Counted from the first letter of the stretch, positions 26,877 to 36,699 are shown. The stretch is 64,000 nt of DNA from Pseudomonas soli (GCF_900110655.1 NZ_FOEQ01000003.1:558001-622000), one strand, 5' to 3'. Notes: generated by a model not told the origin, from the sequence alone. Program-made: numbers and translations.

Positions 26877-29348
26877 TTAGAACAGATCCATCGGCGCTGC
26901 TTCGTCTGCCGGCAGCGGGCTGCCCGGTGCTGCACCGTTACCCAGTTCGTCCGCCGACGGTGGCGAGTCCTCGGCCTTGAACAGTTCGAAGTAGGCGTTC
27001 GGCGTGCTTGGTGTGGCGGCGCGGCCGCTGATCGGGTCGACGCGCAGGCTGAGGATGCCCTCGGGTTCGGCTGGTGGATGCTCGGGCATGCCCTTGAGCG
27101 CGGCGCCCATGAAACTCATCCAGATCGGCAGGGCCACGGTGCCACCGTATTCGCGACGCCCCAGGGTTTCCGGCTGGTCGAAGCCGACCCACACGGTGGT
27201 GACATAGTCAGCGTTGTAGCCTGAGAACCAGGCGTCCTTGGATTCGTTGGTGGTGCCGGTCTTGCCCGCCAGGTCCGAACGGCCGAGGGCCAGGGCGCGG
27301 CGGCCGGTACCACGCTTGATTACGTCCTGCAGCATGCTGGTGAGGATGTACGAGGTACGGCCGTCGATGATCTGCTCGGCCACGGCGGGCACCTGGGGCA
27401 CCTGGGGCACTTGGGATGCCGGGGTGACCTGGCCTGCGGCCGACGGCGCCTCGCCTGGCATCGGGGCGGCGCTGATGGGTGCCTCAGGTGCGGCGAGGCC
27501 GACCTGGTCTTGGCTGCCCTGCGGCACGCGTGGCGGGTTTGCTGTGAACAGCGTTTCGCCGTTGCGGCTCTCGACACGCTCGATCAGGTACGGGCTGATC
27601 TTGTAGCCGCCGTTGGCGAAGGTGCTCCAGCCGGTGGCAATCTCCATCGGCGTGAGCGTCGCGGTGCCCAGCGCCAGCGACAGGTTGCGCGGCAGGTCCT
27701 GCTTGTTGAAGCCGAACTTGGCGATGTAGTCGATGGTGCGATCCACGCCCATGGCCTGCAGCAGGCGGATCGATACGAGGTTGCGTGACTTGTACAACGC
27801 CTCGCGCATGCGGATCGGGCCGAGGAAGGTGTTGGTGTCGTTCTTTGGACGCCAGACCTTGTCCAAGTACTCGTCGACGAACACGATCGGCGCATCGTTG
27901 ACCAGGCTGGCGGCGGTGTAGCCGTTGTCCAGCGCGGCGCTGTAGACGAAGGGCTTGAAGCTCGAGCCCGGCTGGCGCTTGGCCTGCATGGCGCGGTTGT
28001 AGTTGCTCTGCTCGAATGAGAAGCCGCCAACCAGTGCGCGGATGGCGCCATTGTAAGGGTCGAGGGTGACCAGCGCGCTCTGGGCGCCGGGAACCTGACT
28101 GAACTTGAGTTTGCCATCTTCCAGGCGTTGCAGGCGCACCAGGTCGCCGACCTGGGCCACATCGGCCGCTGATTGCGGCGAGCGTCCTTGGGAGTTGCTG
28201 TTAAGGTACGGGCGGGCCCATTTCATGGTGTCCCAGGCCACGTCTTCCTCCAGACCGGCGCGGGTCATCACCTTCAGGCCGTTCTTCTCGACCTGGGTGA
28301 CAATGGCGGGCTCAAGGCCGCCGAGGGTGCGTTGCTTGTTCAGTTCCTGCAACCACGCCGTGCGTGTCTTGCCAGGGAAGCGTGCCTCCGGACCGCGGTA
28401 GCCGTGGCGTTCGTCGTATTGGCTGAGGCCGTTGAGGACCGCGCTGTTGGCCATCTGCTGCATGTCGCTCGGCACTGTGGTGGTGACCCGGAAACCTTCG
28501 GTATAGGCGTCGCTGCCGTAGCGACCGACCATCTCGGCGCGGGCCATTTCGGCGACGTACGGCGCATTCACTTCCGGGGTCGGCACATGGTAGCTGGCAT
28601 TCAGCGGTTCACCCAGGGCGGCCTGGTAGCTGGCCTCGTCGATCTTGCCGAGCTTGTACATGCGCCCGAGGATCCAGTCGCGGCGCTCCTTGGCGCGTAC
28701 CGGGTTGGCCAGCGGGTTGAAGCGCGATGGGGCCTTGGGCAGACCGGCGATCATGGCCATCTGCGCCAGGCTGACGTCGCGAATCGACTTGCCGTAGTAC
28801 ACCTGCGCCGCGGCATCGATGCCGTAGGCACGGTTGCCCAGGTAGATCTTGTTTACGTACAGCTCGAGGATTTCGTCCTTGGTCAGTTCCCGCTCGATCT
28901 GCAGGGCCAGGAGAATCTCGTTGGTCTTGCGCGAGAAGCTGCGTTCGCTGGTAAGGAAGAAGTTCTTCGCCACCTGCATGGTGATGGTGCTGCCGCCGCT
29001 CTGGATATGCCCGGACTTGACCAGCTGTGAGGCCGCACGCATGAGGCTGCTGGGGTCGACGCCATAGTGATTGAGGAAATTGTCGTCCTCGGCGGACAGA
29101 AGCGCCTGGATGAATTGTGGGGGAATTTCCTGGAACTTGATCGGCGAGCGCCGCATCTCGCCGAACTCGGCGATCAGCTTGCCGTCGCTACTGTAGACCC
29201 TCAGGGGGATTTGCAACTGGACGCTTCTGAGCGCGTCGACCGAAGGCAGGTTGGGACTAAGATACAGAAACGCACCGCTCACACCGAGTACGAGCGCGCA
29301 GATGACGGCGACGAGAGACCACCAGAAGAACTTCAGCAGGCGTATCAA
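26877..29348 (-). CDS. ponA: penicillin-binding protein 1A (bifunctional peptidoglycan synthase)
   Basis: An 823-residue class A PBP. One N-terminal membrane helix begins within IRLLKFFWWSLVAVICAL. The GT51 domain has SAEDDNFLNHYGVDP (catalytic Glu) and GGSTITMQVAKNFFL. The OB-like and transpeptidase domains follow, with SxxK in PGSSFKPF, SRN and KTGTT. The most plausible start is TTG 29348, which puts the basic residues right before the helix; a longer in-frame reading reaches 29474 but is not family-like. A proline-rich insert before the KTG region includes a VPQ repeat (9-bp units at 27387-27413). It is divergent from pilM, an arrangement shared with other pseudomonads. Confidence 0.96.
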   Translation of the reverse strand: MIRLLKFFWWSLVAVICALVLGVSGAFLYLSPNLPSVDALRSVQLQIPLRVYSSDGKLIAEFGEMRRSPIKFQEIPPQFIQALLSAEDDNFLNHYGVDPSSLMRAASQLVKSGHIQSGGSTITMQVAKNFFLTSERSFSRKTNEILLALQIERELTKDEILELYVNKIYLGNRAYGIDAAAQVYYGKSIRDVSLAQMAMIAGLPKAPSRFNPLANPVRAKERRDWILGRMYKLGKIDEASYQAALGEPLNASYHVPTPEVNAPYVAEMARAEMVGRYGSDAYTEGFRVTTTVPSDMQQMANSAVLNGLSQYDERHGYRGPEARFPGKTRTAWLQELNKQRTLGGLEPAIVTQVEKNGLKVMTRAGLEEDVAWDTMKWARPYLNSNSQGRSPQSAADVAQVGDLVRLQRLEDGKLKFSQVPGAQSALVTLDPYNGAIRALVGGFSFEQSNYNRAMQAKRQPGSSFKPFVYSAALDNGYTAASLVNDAPIVFVDEYLDKVWRPKNDTNTFLGPIRMREALYKSRNLVSIRLLQAMGVDRTIDYIAKFGFNKQDLPRNLSLALGTATLTPMEIATGWSTFANGGYKISPYLIERVESRNGETLFTANPPRVPQGSQDQVGLAAPEAPISAAPMPGEAPSAAGQVTPASQVPQVPQVPAVAEQIIDGRTSYILTSMLQDVIKRGTGRRALALGRSDLAGKTGTTNESKDAWFSGYNADYVTTVWVGFDQPETLGRREYGGTVALPIWMSFMGAALKGMPEHPPAEPEGILSLRVDPISGRAATPSTPNAYFELFKAEDSPPSADELGNGAAPGSPLPADEAAPMDLF
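27387..27413. repeat. 9-bp triplet repeat in ponA (VPQ units)
   Basis: Three tandem 9-bp units (GGGCACCTG, last one GGGCACTTG on the plus strand) encode VPQVPQVP in the proline-rich linker near the transpeptidase domain. Copy number could vary without a frameshift. Confidence 0.75.
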
Positions 29349-29514
29349 GGCTTTTGGGTGTCCAGGTTGAGAGTGGATTGCGCGCAGGGCCGGCGGACAG
29401 GAAAAACGCTGGCCATTATAAGCATTTTTCGTCCCGCCGGGTGACCGCCCGGGGAGAGCGACGACCGTCTGCACCGCAAGGGTTCAGGCAGCCAATGACC
29501 AGGAAGGAACAGCC

Positions 29515-30411
29515 ATGCTTGGACGCTTTGGCAGGGACACCGGTTCACTGCTGGGGGTGGAAATTACCTCCGACGCCATACGAATGCTGCACCTGCGCCG
29601 CCAGCGTGGCGGTTGTCGGGTGGTGGGCTGGGCGCACGAGCGCCTTGGGGCAGCGTCAGGTAGCTCATTGGAGTTTGATCAGATGGAGCGCCTGGTCGCG
29701 GGTTTGCGGCAGGCCCATGCCCGGTGTCGAACTTCGCAGTGCCGGGCCGCCCTGGCGTTGCCTGCATCGCAGGTCATCTGCAAGGTTTGCCGCCTGCCTG
29801 CCGGGTTGCCCGGCCATGCCGTCGAAGCTGCCTTGCTCGCGCAGGCCGAGCAGCTGTTTCCCTTTCCTGTGGAGGACCTTGCCCTGGATTTCCAGGTGCA
29901 TGGCCCGTGCGTGGAGGATGTCGGGCAGGTCGAGGTGTTGGTGGTGGCCTGTAGGCAAAGTCAGCTCGACCCACTGGAGCGCGTGTTCGCGCAAGCCGGC
30001 TTGCAGTTGGTGGCCGTGGAGGTGGACAGTTTCGCGTTGCGGCGGGCGCTGGTGCCTGAGCCGCAGGCAGGCGACATAGCGCTGCTGCAGTTGGAGCCGG
30101 ACGAGGTGATCCTGCACCGTTGGCAGGGAGGCCGCGTGCCGCATCGGCAGCGCATTGCCTTGCCTTCTATGGAACGCTGGGCCGAGGCTGTCAATGGGCT
30201 CTGGCAGCCGGATATCCAGGGCGCGTTTGAGCAGGTTGTTTTGTTCGGGGCCGCCGCCGATGAGGCTCGAGCGGCAGACTTGTCGGAGCATCTGGGCGTG
30301 AAATGCCATGTCGGTCGCCCGGGCCCTCTGGTCAGCGGTTTCGATGAAACCAGCGTGCCCGCTGCTGCCATGGCTCTTGCCTGTGGTTTGGCAATGGGAG
30401 GCCCGGTATGA
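29515..30411 (+). CDS. pilM: type IV pilus inner-membrane assembly protein PilM
   Basis: A 298-residue actin/FtsA-like cytoplasmic protein that binds the N-terminal tail of PilN. It begins LLGVEITSDAIRMLHL, the ATPase phosphate-1 strand equivalent of PilM. It is shorter than the roughly 350 residues of the Pseudomonas aeruginosa protein. ATG 29515 follows AGGAAGGAA. It leads a pilM-pilN-pilO/P-pilQ operon with 4-base overlaps, divergent from ponA. Confidence 0.9.
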   Translation: MLGRFGRDTGSLLGVEITSDAIRMLHLRRQRGGCRVVGWAHERLGAASGSSLEFDQMERLVAGLRQAHARCRTSQCRAALALPASQVICKVCRLPAGLPGHAVEAALLAQAEQLFPFPVEDLALDFQVHGPCVEDVGQVEVLVVACRQSQLDPLERVFAQAGLQLVAVEVDSFALRRALVPEPQAGDIALLQLEPDEVILHRWQGGRVPHRQRIALPSMERWAEAVNGLWQPDIQGAFEQVVLFGAAADEARAADLSEHLGVKCHVGRPGPLVSGFDETSVPAAAMALACGLAMGGPV

Positions 30412-30947
30412 AAGGGCGACTGAACCTGATGCCCTGGCGCGAACAGCGCAGGGCAAGCGCTGTGCGGCGATTCCAGATCACCTTGGTCGGCACGCTTGTG
30501 GTGGCGCTGTGCGGGGTGATGCTGCTTGATCGAATGGCGCGGTCGCGTCTGGCCAGGCAGGCGCAGGTCATCGCCACGCAGCAGGCGGCCGTTGAGCGGT
30601 TGGACGCTTCGCTGCGGCAGATCGATAAGTTGCGTGAAGCACGGGATGCGTTGTTGGCCCAGCAAGCGACGGTGTCTGCGCTGAGCGCCGGACGGGCGCA
30701 GTTGCCTGGGCTGTTTCGCGCACTGGAGCAGGCAATGCCCGAAGGCGCGCGCTTGACCGAGGTAGGTGTGGAGGACGGGCGTCTGCGCCTTGCCGGGTTG
30801 GCTGCCTCTGCTTCAGTGGTGGCCAGGCTTATGCGCAGCCTGGAGCAGGTAAAGATGGTGCGGGACCTGGAGCTTGTTCACTTGCGGCGTCATGGCCAGG
30901 GCGATGAATTCCTGCTGGCGGCACGCTTGTTGGCGGGTGAGTCATGA
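30408..30947 (+). CDS. pilN: type IV pilus inner-membrane protein PilN
   Basis: A 179-residue bitopic protein. The cytoplasmic tail carries the PilM-binding motif as LNLMPWRE (residues 5-12; usual form INLLPWRE). A membrane helix (about 24-42), a coiled coil (about 43-90) and a ferredoxin-like periplasmic domain follow. PilN dimerises with PilO to form the alignment ring. The start overlaps pilM by four bases, and the stop overlaps the next gene by four bases. Confidence 0.9.
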   Translation: MKGRLNLMPWREQRRASAVRRFQITLVGTLVVALCGVMLLDRMARSRLARQAQVIATQQAAVERLDASLRQIDKLREARDALLAQQATVSALSAGRAQLPGLFRALEQAMPEGARLTEVGVEDGRLRLAGLAASASVVARLMRSLEQVKMVRDLELVHLRRHGQGDEFLLAARLLAGES

Positions 30948-31864
30948 ACCGCCCGTGGCCCCAGGATTGGCAGGGCCTGGTGGCCCGGTCTTGGTTGGTC
31001 CGGTGGGTGCTGGCAGTAGGGCTGCTGTTTCTGGTGGTTTTCGCGGGTTATATCGCCCGCTTGCGTGAGCCGTTCAATAGCCATGCCGAGGCAGTCCAGA
31101 GGCAGTTGCAGCTACAGGGTGTCTTGGCGGATGGGGCGGAAAAACTTGTCGAGCTTGAGCGAGCGCAACAGGCTCTGGAACAAGCCATGACCGGGCTGCA
31201 AGCGTTGCGCTGGCGATTGGCTGCGGGAGAGGGCATGAGTGAACTGCTCGACCAGCTGGCCTTGTCGGGTCATGAGCATGGTCTGTCATTCGAACGCATC
31301 GAAGTAAACGAAGCGCAGGAGGCAGCAGGATACCGTCTGCAGCCTTTGGAGATCAGCGTGCACGGGCGCTACCCGGCGTTGCGCTTGTGGCTTGAGCAGT
31401 GGCTGCAGCAGTTGCGGTTGTTGAACGTGCCCCAGCTCAGGCTGGCCTTGCAGGAAGAAGGCTCAGGAGAGGTTGGCGCACGATTGTTGATACATGCCTA
31501 CCACCCAGGGGAAGAGCTTCCAGTGCCGGCTGCCTTGGCGGATGAGCCTGCCCAGGATGCCCTGTCGAAGGCCACGTTCGACCCATTTCAGGCCTGGTTG
31601 CCCGCCACACAGGGTAAAGAGCTGCGGCATATTCCCTTGGCGCGACTGGAAATGGTCGGAAGCCTGTCCCAGTCAGGGCGCCGGCAGGCATTGTTGCGTT
31701 CGGCGGGGCACTTGTATCGGGTTGGGCAAGGCGACCGGCTCGGATTGGATGAGGGGGTCGTGGTAGCCGTTGATGCTGGTCAGCTGGAGGTCCGCGAGCG
31801 GATCTACCTCGGCGGGCGCTGGCAGGCGCGTTATCGGTATCTGGTGCTTGAGAAGCGTGAGTAA
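30944..31864 (+). CDS. pilO/pilP: fused PilO-PilP type IV pilus alignment protein
   Basis: A 306-residue single reading frame combining two proteins that are separate in Pseudomonas aeruginosa. Residues 1-190 look like PilO: a short tail, a membrane helix (about 18-37), a coiled coil (45-90) and a ferredoxin-like fold. Residues 211-306 look like PilP: FDPF, then IPLARLEMVGSLSQSGRRQALL, a glycine-rich GDRLG turn and a final beta strand. PilP is normally a lipoprotein; here no lipobox occurs, so the PilO helix would provide the anchor. It lies in frame between pilN and pilQ with no sign of a frameshift. PilP contacts PilQ. Confidence 0.85.
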   Translation: MNRPWPQDWQGLVARSWLVRWVLAVGLLFLVVFAGYIARLREPFNSHAEAVQRQLQLQGVLADGAEKLVELERAQQALEQAMTGLQALRWRLAAGEGMSELLDQLALSGHEHGLSFERIEVNEAQEAAGYRLQPLEISVHGRYPALRLWLEQWLQQLRLLNVPQLRLALQEEGSGEVGARLLIHAYHPGEELPVPAALADEPAQDALSKATFDPFQAWLPATQGKELRHIPLARLEMVGSLSQSGRRQALLRSAGHLYRVGQGDRLGLDEGVVVAVDAGQLEVRERIYLGGRWQARYRYLVLEKRE

Positions 31865-31877
31865 GGAGAGGTCAGGG

Positions 31878-33137
31878 ATGAGGCCGAGGCGATGGTTGAG
31901 TGGCTTGGGGTTGATGTCGAACATCCTGGCAGTGCAGGCAGCGCAATTCCAGGGTGAGCCGATATCGCTCAACTTCCAGGATGTCGAACTGCGCTCAGTG
32001 CTTCAGGTCATGGCGGAGCACGCCGGCGTCAACCTGGTCGCCAGCGATTCGGTGCAGGGGCGAATAACCCTGCACCTGGAAGACGTGCCTTGGGCCCAGG
32101 CACTTGACCTTGTGCTGCGCAGCAAGGGGCTGGGCCGGCGCCAGGAGGGCAACGTGCTGTTGATCGCTCCCGTTGCTGAGCTGGCCGGGCAGGCCCGGGG
32201 CATGGGCGAGGAGGTGTTGCTGGAGCCTTTGCGACGAGAGCTGATCCCTGTCTTTCATGCAAAAGCCGCCGAGCTGGCGGAACTGTTGCTTGCGAGCTTG
32301 GCCGATGACGGCATCCTGACTGGGCGCGGCAGCCTCAGTGTGGATGCACGGACCAACACGCTGGTGGTTACCCAGCCTGGCGAACGACTTGCCGATTTGC
32401 GAAGGTTGGTAGCGCAGTTGGATGTGCCGGTACGCCAGGTCATGATCGAGGCGCGTATCGTAGAAGCCAGTGTCGATTACGAGAAGGGCCTGGGTGTGCG
32501 ATGGGGCGGCCCGTTGTATGGGGTGGACAGTCGCCTGGGTAGTGACCTGTTCGTCGACCTTGGGGTTGAACGGGCCACTTCCGGGCTCGGCGTGGGCCTG
32601 CTGCGCAGCGACATTCTGCTGGATCTGGAGCTCAGCGCCATGGAGAAGAGCGGCAATGGCGAGATCATCTCCCAGCCCAAGGTGGTCACGGCTGACAAGG
32701 AAACCGCCCGCATACTCAAGGGGACCGAAGTACCCTATCAAGAGACCACTCGCAGTGGGGCTACCTCCATTTCTTTCCGTGAGGCCTCCCTGTCGCTGGA
32801 GGTAACGCCGCAGATCACGCCGGATGGCAAGGTAGTGATGGATGTGCGCGTGACCAAGGACGAGCCCGACTTCATCAATGCACTCAACAATGTACCGCCG
32901 ATCCGCAAGAACGAGGTTACGGCGAAGGTCCGGGTGACCGATGGGCAGACCATTGTGATTGGCGGCGTGTACTCGACGTCGCAGAACAAAGTGGTCGACA
33001 AGGTGCCATTTTTCGGCGATCTGCCGTATGTTGGGCGGCTGTTTCGACGCGATGCATTACAAGAGAAAAAATCCGAGCTGCTGGTCTTCCTGACTCCGCG
33101 TATCATGAGTGACCAGGCGATTGCTGTGAGTCGTTGA
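31878..33137 (+). CDS. pilQ: short type IV pilus secretin PilQ
   Basis: A 419-residue outer-membrane secretin. It has a signal peptide (residues about 1-22), one STN/N0 domain (24-100), one N1/NolW domain (115-182) and the secretin core (186-408) with the signature [14 protein letters not shown] (376-389). The peptidoglycan-binding AMIN domains present in the roughly 700-residue Pseudomonas aeruginosa PilQ are absent. ATG 31878 follows AAGGAGAGG; the in-frame sequence upstream overlaps pilO/P and is not coding. aroK follows after 4 bases, so pilus and shikimate genes are probably cotranscribed. Confidence 0.92.
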   Translation: MRPRRWLSGLGLMSNILAVQAAQFQGEPISLNFQDVELRSVLQVMAEHAGVNLVASDSVQGRITLHLEDVPWAQALDLVLRSKGLGRRQEGNVLLIAPVAELAGQARGMGEEVLLEPLRRELIPVFHAKAAELAELLLASLADDGILTGRGSLSVDARTNTLVVTQPGERLADLRRLVAQLDVPVRQVMIEARIVEASVDYEKGLGVRWGGPLYGVDSRLGSDLFVDLGVERATSGLGVGLLRSDILLDLELSAMEKSGNGEIISQPKVVTADKETARILKGTEVPYQETTRSGATSISFREASLSLEVTPQITPDGKVVMDVRVTKDEPDFINALNNVPPIRKNEVTAKVRVTDGQTIVIGGVYSTSQNKVVDKVPFFGDLPYVGRLFRRDALQEKKSELLVFLTPRIMSDQAIAVSR

Positions 33138-33141
33138 TTCT

Positions 33142-33660
33142 GTGCGAAATTTGATACTTGTAGGGCCCATGGGCGCTGGGAAAAGCACCATCGGACGCCT
33201 GTTGGCCAAAGAGCTGCGCCTGCTGTTCAAGGATTCCGACAAGGAAATCGAGCTGCGAACCGGCGCCAATATCCCGTGGATCTTCGACAAGGAAGGCGAG
33301 CCGGGCTTTCGCGACCGAGAGCAGGCGATGATTGCCGAACTCTGCGCGCTTGATGGCGTGGTCCTGGCGACCGGTGGCGGCGCGGTGATGCGCGACGCCA
33401 ACCGTGCCGCGCTGCACGCCGGTGGCCGGGTGATCTACCTGCATGCCTCGGTGGAGCAGCAGGTGGGGCGCACTTCCCGTGACCGCAACCGACCGCTGCT
33501 GCGCACAGCCAACCCGGAAGCCACCTTGCGTGCCCTGCTTGAAACCCGCGACCCGCTCTATCGCGAGATTGCCGACCTAGTGGTGGAAACCGACGAACGG
33601 CCACCTCGCATGGTCGTGCTCGACATTCTCGAGCGTCTGCAGAAGTTGCCGCCCCGCTGA
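33142..33660 (+). CDS. aroK: shikimate kinase AroK
   Basis: A 172-residue P-loop kinase phosphorylating shikimate at O3. Walker [10 protein letters not shown] is at residues 8-16; shikimate-binding residues lie in FKDSDKEIE, and ATGGGAVMR is present, followed by the lid sequence [11 protein letters not shown]. The start is GTG (33142), 4 bases after pilQ. aroB follows after 95 bases, the usual aroKB pair. Confidence 0.98.
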   Translation: MRNLILVGPMGAGKSTIGRLLAKELRLLFKDSDKEIELRTGANIPWIFDKEGEPGFRDREQAMIAELCALDGVVLATGGGAVMRDANRAALHAGGRVIYLHASVEQQVGRTSRDRNRPLLRTANPEATLRALLETRDPLYREIADLVVETDERPPRMVVLDILERLQKLPPR

Positions 33661-33755
33661 GCGGGGTCTATCCTCGGCGACCAACGCCGAGACGGGGTTG
33701 AACGTCACCGCGTGGGGCCACAGTGCCACCGCGCCCAAGTACATTGTGGGGAAAC

Positions 33756-34853
33756 ATGCAGACACTTAAGGTCGACCTGGGCGAGCGTAGCTACCCGATC
33801 TACATTGGCGAAGGCCTGCTTGACCAGCCCGAGCTGCTGGCGCCGCACATTGCCGGCCGGCAGGTCGCCATCGTCTCCAACGAGACCGTCGCGCCCCTGT
33901 ACCTCGAACGCCTGAGCAAGACCCTGGGTGCCTACTCGGTGCTGCCGGTGGTCTTGCCCGACGGCGAGGCCCACAAGAACTGGGAAACCCTGCAACTGAT
34001 CTTCGATGCCCTGCTGACCGCGCGTCATGACCGGCGCACCACCGTGGTCGCCCTCGGTGGCGGCGTGATCGGTGACATGGCCGGCTTTGCCGCAGCCTGC
34101 TACCAGCGTGGGGTCGATTTTATCCAGGTGCCGACCACGCTGTTGTCCCAGGTGGACTCCTCGGTGGGCGGCAAGACCGGCATCAACCACCCGCTGGGCA
34201 AGAACATGGTGGGCGCCTTCTACCAGCCCAACGCGGTGCTGATCGATACTACCAGTCTGAAAACCTTGCCCGCGCGTGAGCTGTCCGCCGGTCTCGCCGA
34301 AGTCATCAAGTACGGCCTGATCTGCGACAAGCCATTCCTTGCCTGGCTCGAAGACAATATGCAGGCACTGCGTGCCCTGGACTCCGTTGCCCTGACCGAG
34401 GCCATCCGTCGCTCCTGCGCGGCCAAGGCTGCCGTGGTTGGCGCTGATGAGCGCGAATCGGGCGTGCGTGCCACGCTCAACCTTGGCCACACATTCGGCC
34501 ATGCCATCGAAACACACATGGGTTATGGCGTCTGGCTGCACGGCGAAGCCGTGGCGGCCGGCACGGTCATGGCCCTGGAAATGTCCATGCGCCTGGGCTG
34601 GATCGACCAGCCGGCGCGTGATCGCGGAATTCGCCTGCTGCAGGACGCAGGATTGCCGGTGGTGCCACCACAGGAAATGACCCCGGCGCATTTCATGGAG
34701 CACATGGCGGTCGACAAGAAAGTGCTCGACGGGCGCCTGCGCCTGGTGCTGCTGCGCCAGCTGGGCGAGGCCGTCGTCACTGACGACTATTCGACAGAGA
34801 TTCTTCAGGCCACGCTGGCGGCGGATTACCGCGCGATCGTGGCCCAGCTTTGA
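33756..34853 (+). CDS. aroB: 3-dehydroquinate synthase AroB
   Basis: A 365-residue NAD- and zinc-dependent enzyme that closes the shikimate-pathway ring from DAHP. NAD-binding [11 protein letters not shown] and substrate-binding [21 protein letters not shown] are seen, with zinc ligands in [19 protein letters not shown] and [12 protein letters not shown] 33756 follows GGGGAAAC; an upstream in-frame ATG at 33723 is not family-like. It lies 15 bases before the damX-like gene. Confidence 0.98.
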   Translation: MQTLKVDLGERSYPIYIGEGLLDQPELLAPHIAGRQVAIVSNETVAPLYLERLSKTLGAYSVLPVVLPDGEAHKNWETLQLIFDALLTARHDRRTTVVALGGGVIGDMAGFAAACYQRGVDFIQVPTTLLSQVDSSVGGKTGINHPLGKNMVGAFYQPNAVLIDTTSLKTLPARELSAGLAEVIKYGLICDKPFLAWLEDNMQALRALDSVALTEAIRRSCAAKAAVVGADERESGVRATLNLGHTFGHAIETHMGYGVWLHGEAVAAGTVMALEMSMRLGWIDQPARDRGIRLLQDAGLPVVPPQEMTPAHFMEHMAVDKKVLDGRLRLVLLRQLGEAVVTDDYSTEILQATLAADYRAIVAQL

Positions 34854-34868
34854 GGTTGTGACAACGCA

Positions 34869-36494
34869 ATGACCAGTCTGCATGCCGATGAGGCGTTTCT
34901 CGATCATTACCAGCTGAGCCACGATCCGTTCGCCCCCCGGGTGCCCGGTTTCAAGTTCTTTCCCGCCCAGCGCAAGCCAGTGCTTGGCCAGCTGCATCAT
35001 CTGGCGCGCTACAGCCAGCTGATGCTGGCGGTCACCGGCCCTGTGGGCAGCGGCAAGACCTTGCTGCGCCAGGCACTGGTGGCCAGCACCAACAAGCAGT
35101 CGGTGCAAAGCGTGGTGGTATCCGCCCGTGGTGCCAGCGACGCGGCCAGCGTGCTTGGCCAGGTGGCGCAGTCGCTGGGTGTGGCGCAGCCGGAAGTGCA
35201 GGCGATCCTGTCGCAGGTGGTGCAACTGGCGCTGACCGGCCAGGAAGTCTATCTGCTGGTGGACGATGCGGAACAACTGGACGAGTCGGCACTCCAAGCG
35301 TTGCTGGAGTTGGCGGCAGGCGTAGCTGAAGGACGCCCGCATGTGTTCCTGTTCGGCGAGCCTTCGCTGATCGCCGGGTTGGATGAGCTCAATGCCGATG
35401 GCGAGCGATTCCACGTCATCGAACTGGCCCCGTACAGCGAGGAAGAAACCCGCGAGTACCTGGAGCAGCGCCTGGAGGGTGCTGGCCGGGGCATCGAGGT
35501 GTTCACCGCCGAGCAGATCGTCGACATCCACGAAAACTCCGACGGCTGGCCTGGGAACATCAACCAGGTCGCCCGCGATACCTTGATCGAAGCCATGATC
35601 GCCAGCCGTACCACGGTCAAGCGACCATCCATGGGGTTCAAAATGCCTAAGAAACACGTGCTCGCGTTGTCCGCAGTGGTCGTGGTTGCCGTTGGCGCGG
35701 CGGTCCTGATGCCCAAGAAAGGCGACAAGGCCCCGGCCGACGCGCCCCCCGCTGCCCAGGCCCAATTGCCCCTGGGCCAGGGTGGCAACGGCGGCGCGCC
35801 CGCCATCGAGTTCTCCGGCTCCTCGCAGCCGATGCCGTTGCCGCTGGTCGGTCAGTCGCAGCCGGTGATGCGCGAACCGCTGGCCCAGGCCGCTGGCATG
35901 GGTGAAGGTGAAGACGGCGGGCCGGCCGACAACACTGCACTGCAGCCAGCCACGCCATCGGCTGCCGTGCCGCCGACCGTGACCACCATCGCGCCGCCGC
36001 AAGGTGCCACCGCCAGCCCTGCGCCGACTCCGGCCCAGCCGGTGACCAGCGCTTCGGTACAGCCGGTTGCGCCTGCGACAAAACCTGTAGCAACCCAGCC
36101 GGCAAAACCGGTTGCACCTGCCAAGCCAGCCCCGGCTCCGACCCAGGTCGCGAGCGCCAAGCCCGCAGCCAAACCTGCCGAGAAACCGGCTGCCGGCGGC
36201 GCCGGCAACGGCAGCTGGTATGCTGGCCAGAAGCCCGGTAACTACGTGGTGCAGATCTTCGGCACCAGTTCCGAGGCGTCGGCACAGTCGTTCGTCAAGG
36301 CACAGGGTGGCGACTATCGCTACTTCAGGAAAAACCTGCAGGGCAAGCCGCTGTATGTGGTGACCTACGGCAATTTCGCCAGCCGCGATGCCGCCGCTGC
36401 GGCAATCAAGAACTTGCCAGCCAAGGTCCAGGCTGGTAAACCTTGGCCACGTACCGTGGGCAGCGTCCAACAAGAGCTGGCCACGGCCCGCTGA
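34869..36494 (+). CDS. damX: DamX-like AAA ATPase-SPOR division protein
   Basis: A 541-residue protein. The N-terminal ExeA/GspA-type AAA domain carries Walker A GPVGSGKT (57-64) and Walker B YLLVDDAE (128-135). One membrane helix (about 263-281) follows, then a long alanine-, proline- and threonine-rich periplasmic linker and a C-terminal SPOR domain (about 455-535). The aroK-aroB-damX order is conserved in gammaproteobacteria, supporting the DamX name. It probably localises to the septum by binding denuded glycans. It lies 15 bases after aroB, and a terminator-like hairpin follows. Confidence 0.9.
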   Translation: MTSLHADEAFLDHYQLSHDPFAPRVPGFKFFPAQRKPVLGQLHHLARYSQLMLAVTGPVGSGKTLLRQALVASTNKQSVQSVVVSARGASDAASVLGQVAQSLGVAQPEVQAILSQVVQLALTGQEVYLLVDDAEQLDESALQALLELAAGVAEGRPHVFLFGEPSLIAGLDELNADGERFHVIELAPYSEEETREYLEQRLEGAGRGIEVFTAEQIVDIHENSDGWPGNINQVARDTLIEAMIASRTTVKRPSMGFKMPKKHVLALSAVVVVAVGAAVLMPKKGDKAPADAPPAAQAQLPLGQGGNGGAPAIEFSGSSQPMPLPLVGQSQPVMREPLAQAAGMGEGEDGGPADNTALQPATPSAAVPPTVTTIAPPQGATASPAPTPAQPVTSASVQPVAPATKPVATQPAKPVAPAKPAPAPTQVASAKPAAKPAEKPAAGGAGNGSWYAGQKPGNYVVQIFGTSSEASAQSFVKAQGGDYRYFRKNLQGKPLYVVTYGNFASRDAAAAAIKNLPAKVQAGKPWPRTVGSVQQELATAR

Positions 36495-36555
36495 TACCTT
36501 CCGGGCGGCATCACCCCGCCGCCCAGTTGCTGAGCGACTTTCTAGCTTTCAACTA

Positions 36556-36586
36556 GCCTGCTGCGCCCGAGCGCGGCAGGCTTTTC
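36556..36586 (+). terminator. terminator after the damX-like gene
   Basis: GCCTGC (36556-36561) pairs with GCAGGC (36576-36581) around a G/C-rich loop, followed by TTTT. The stem is short, so it is a moderate terminator. Confidence 0.6.
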
Positions 36587-36699
36587 TGTCCCAGACTGCC
36601 GGCCACGAGCCCTTTCTTGCAGTCCTGGCTGAAACGCTTCAGACTCCAGTCATGCCGCTATCACGGCGCACGACTTAAAAACATTCAAAATTGCGACAT

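Noticed and set aside
33705..36473. 922-codon open frame antisense to aroB and the damX-like gene
   Set aside because: It crosses two well-supported genes and has a composition typical of shadow frames (His, Gly, Arg and Gln runs).
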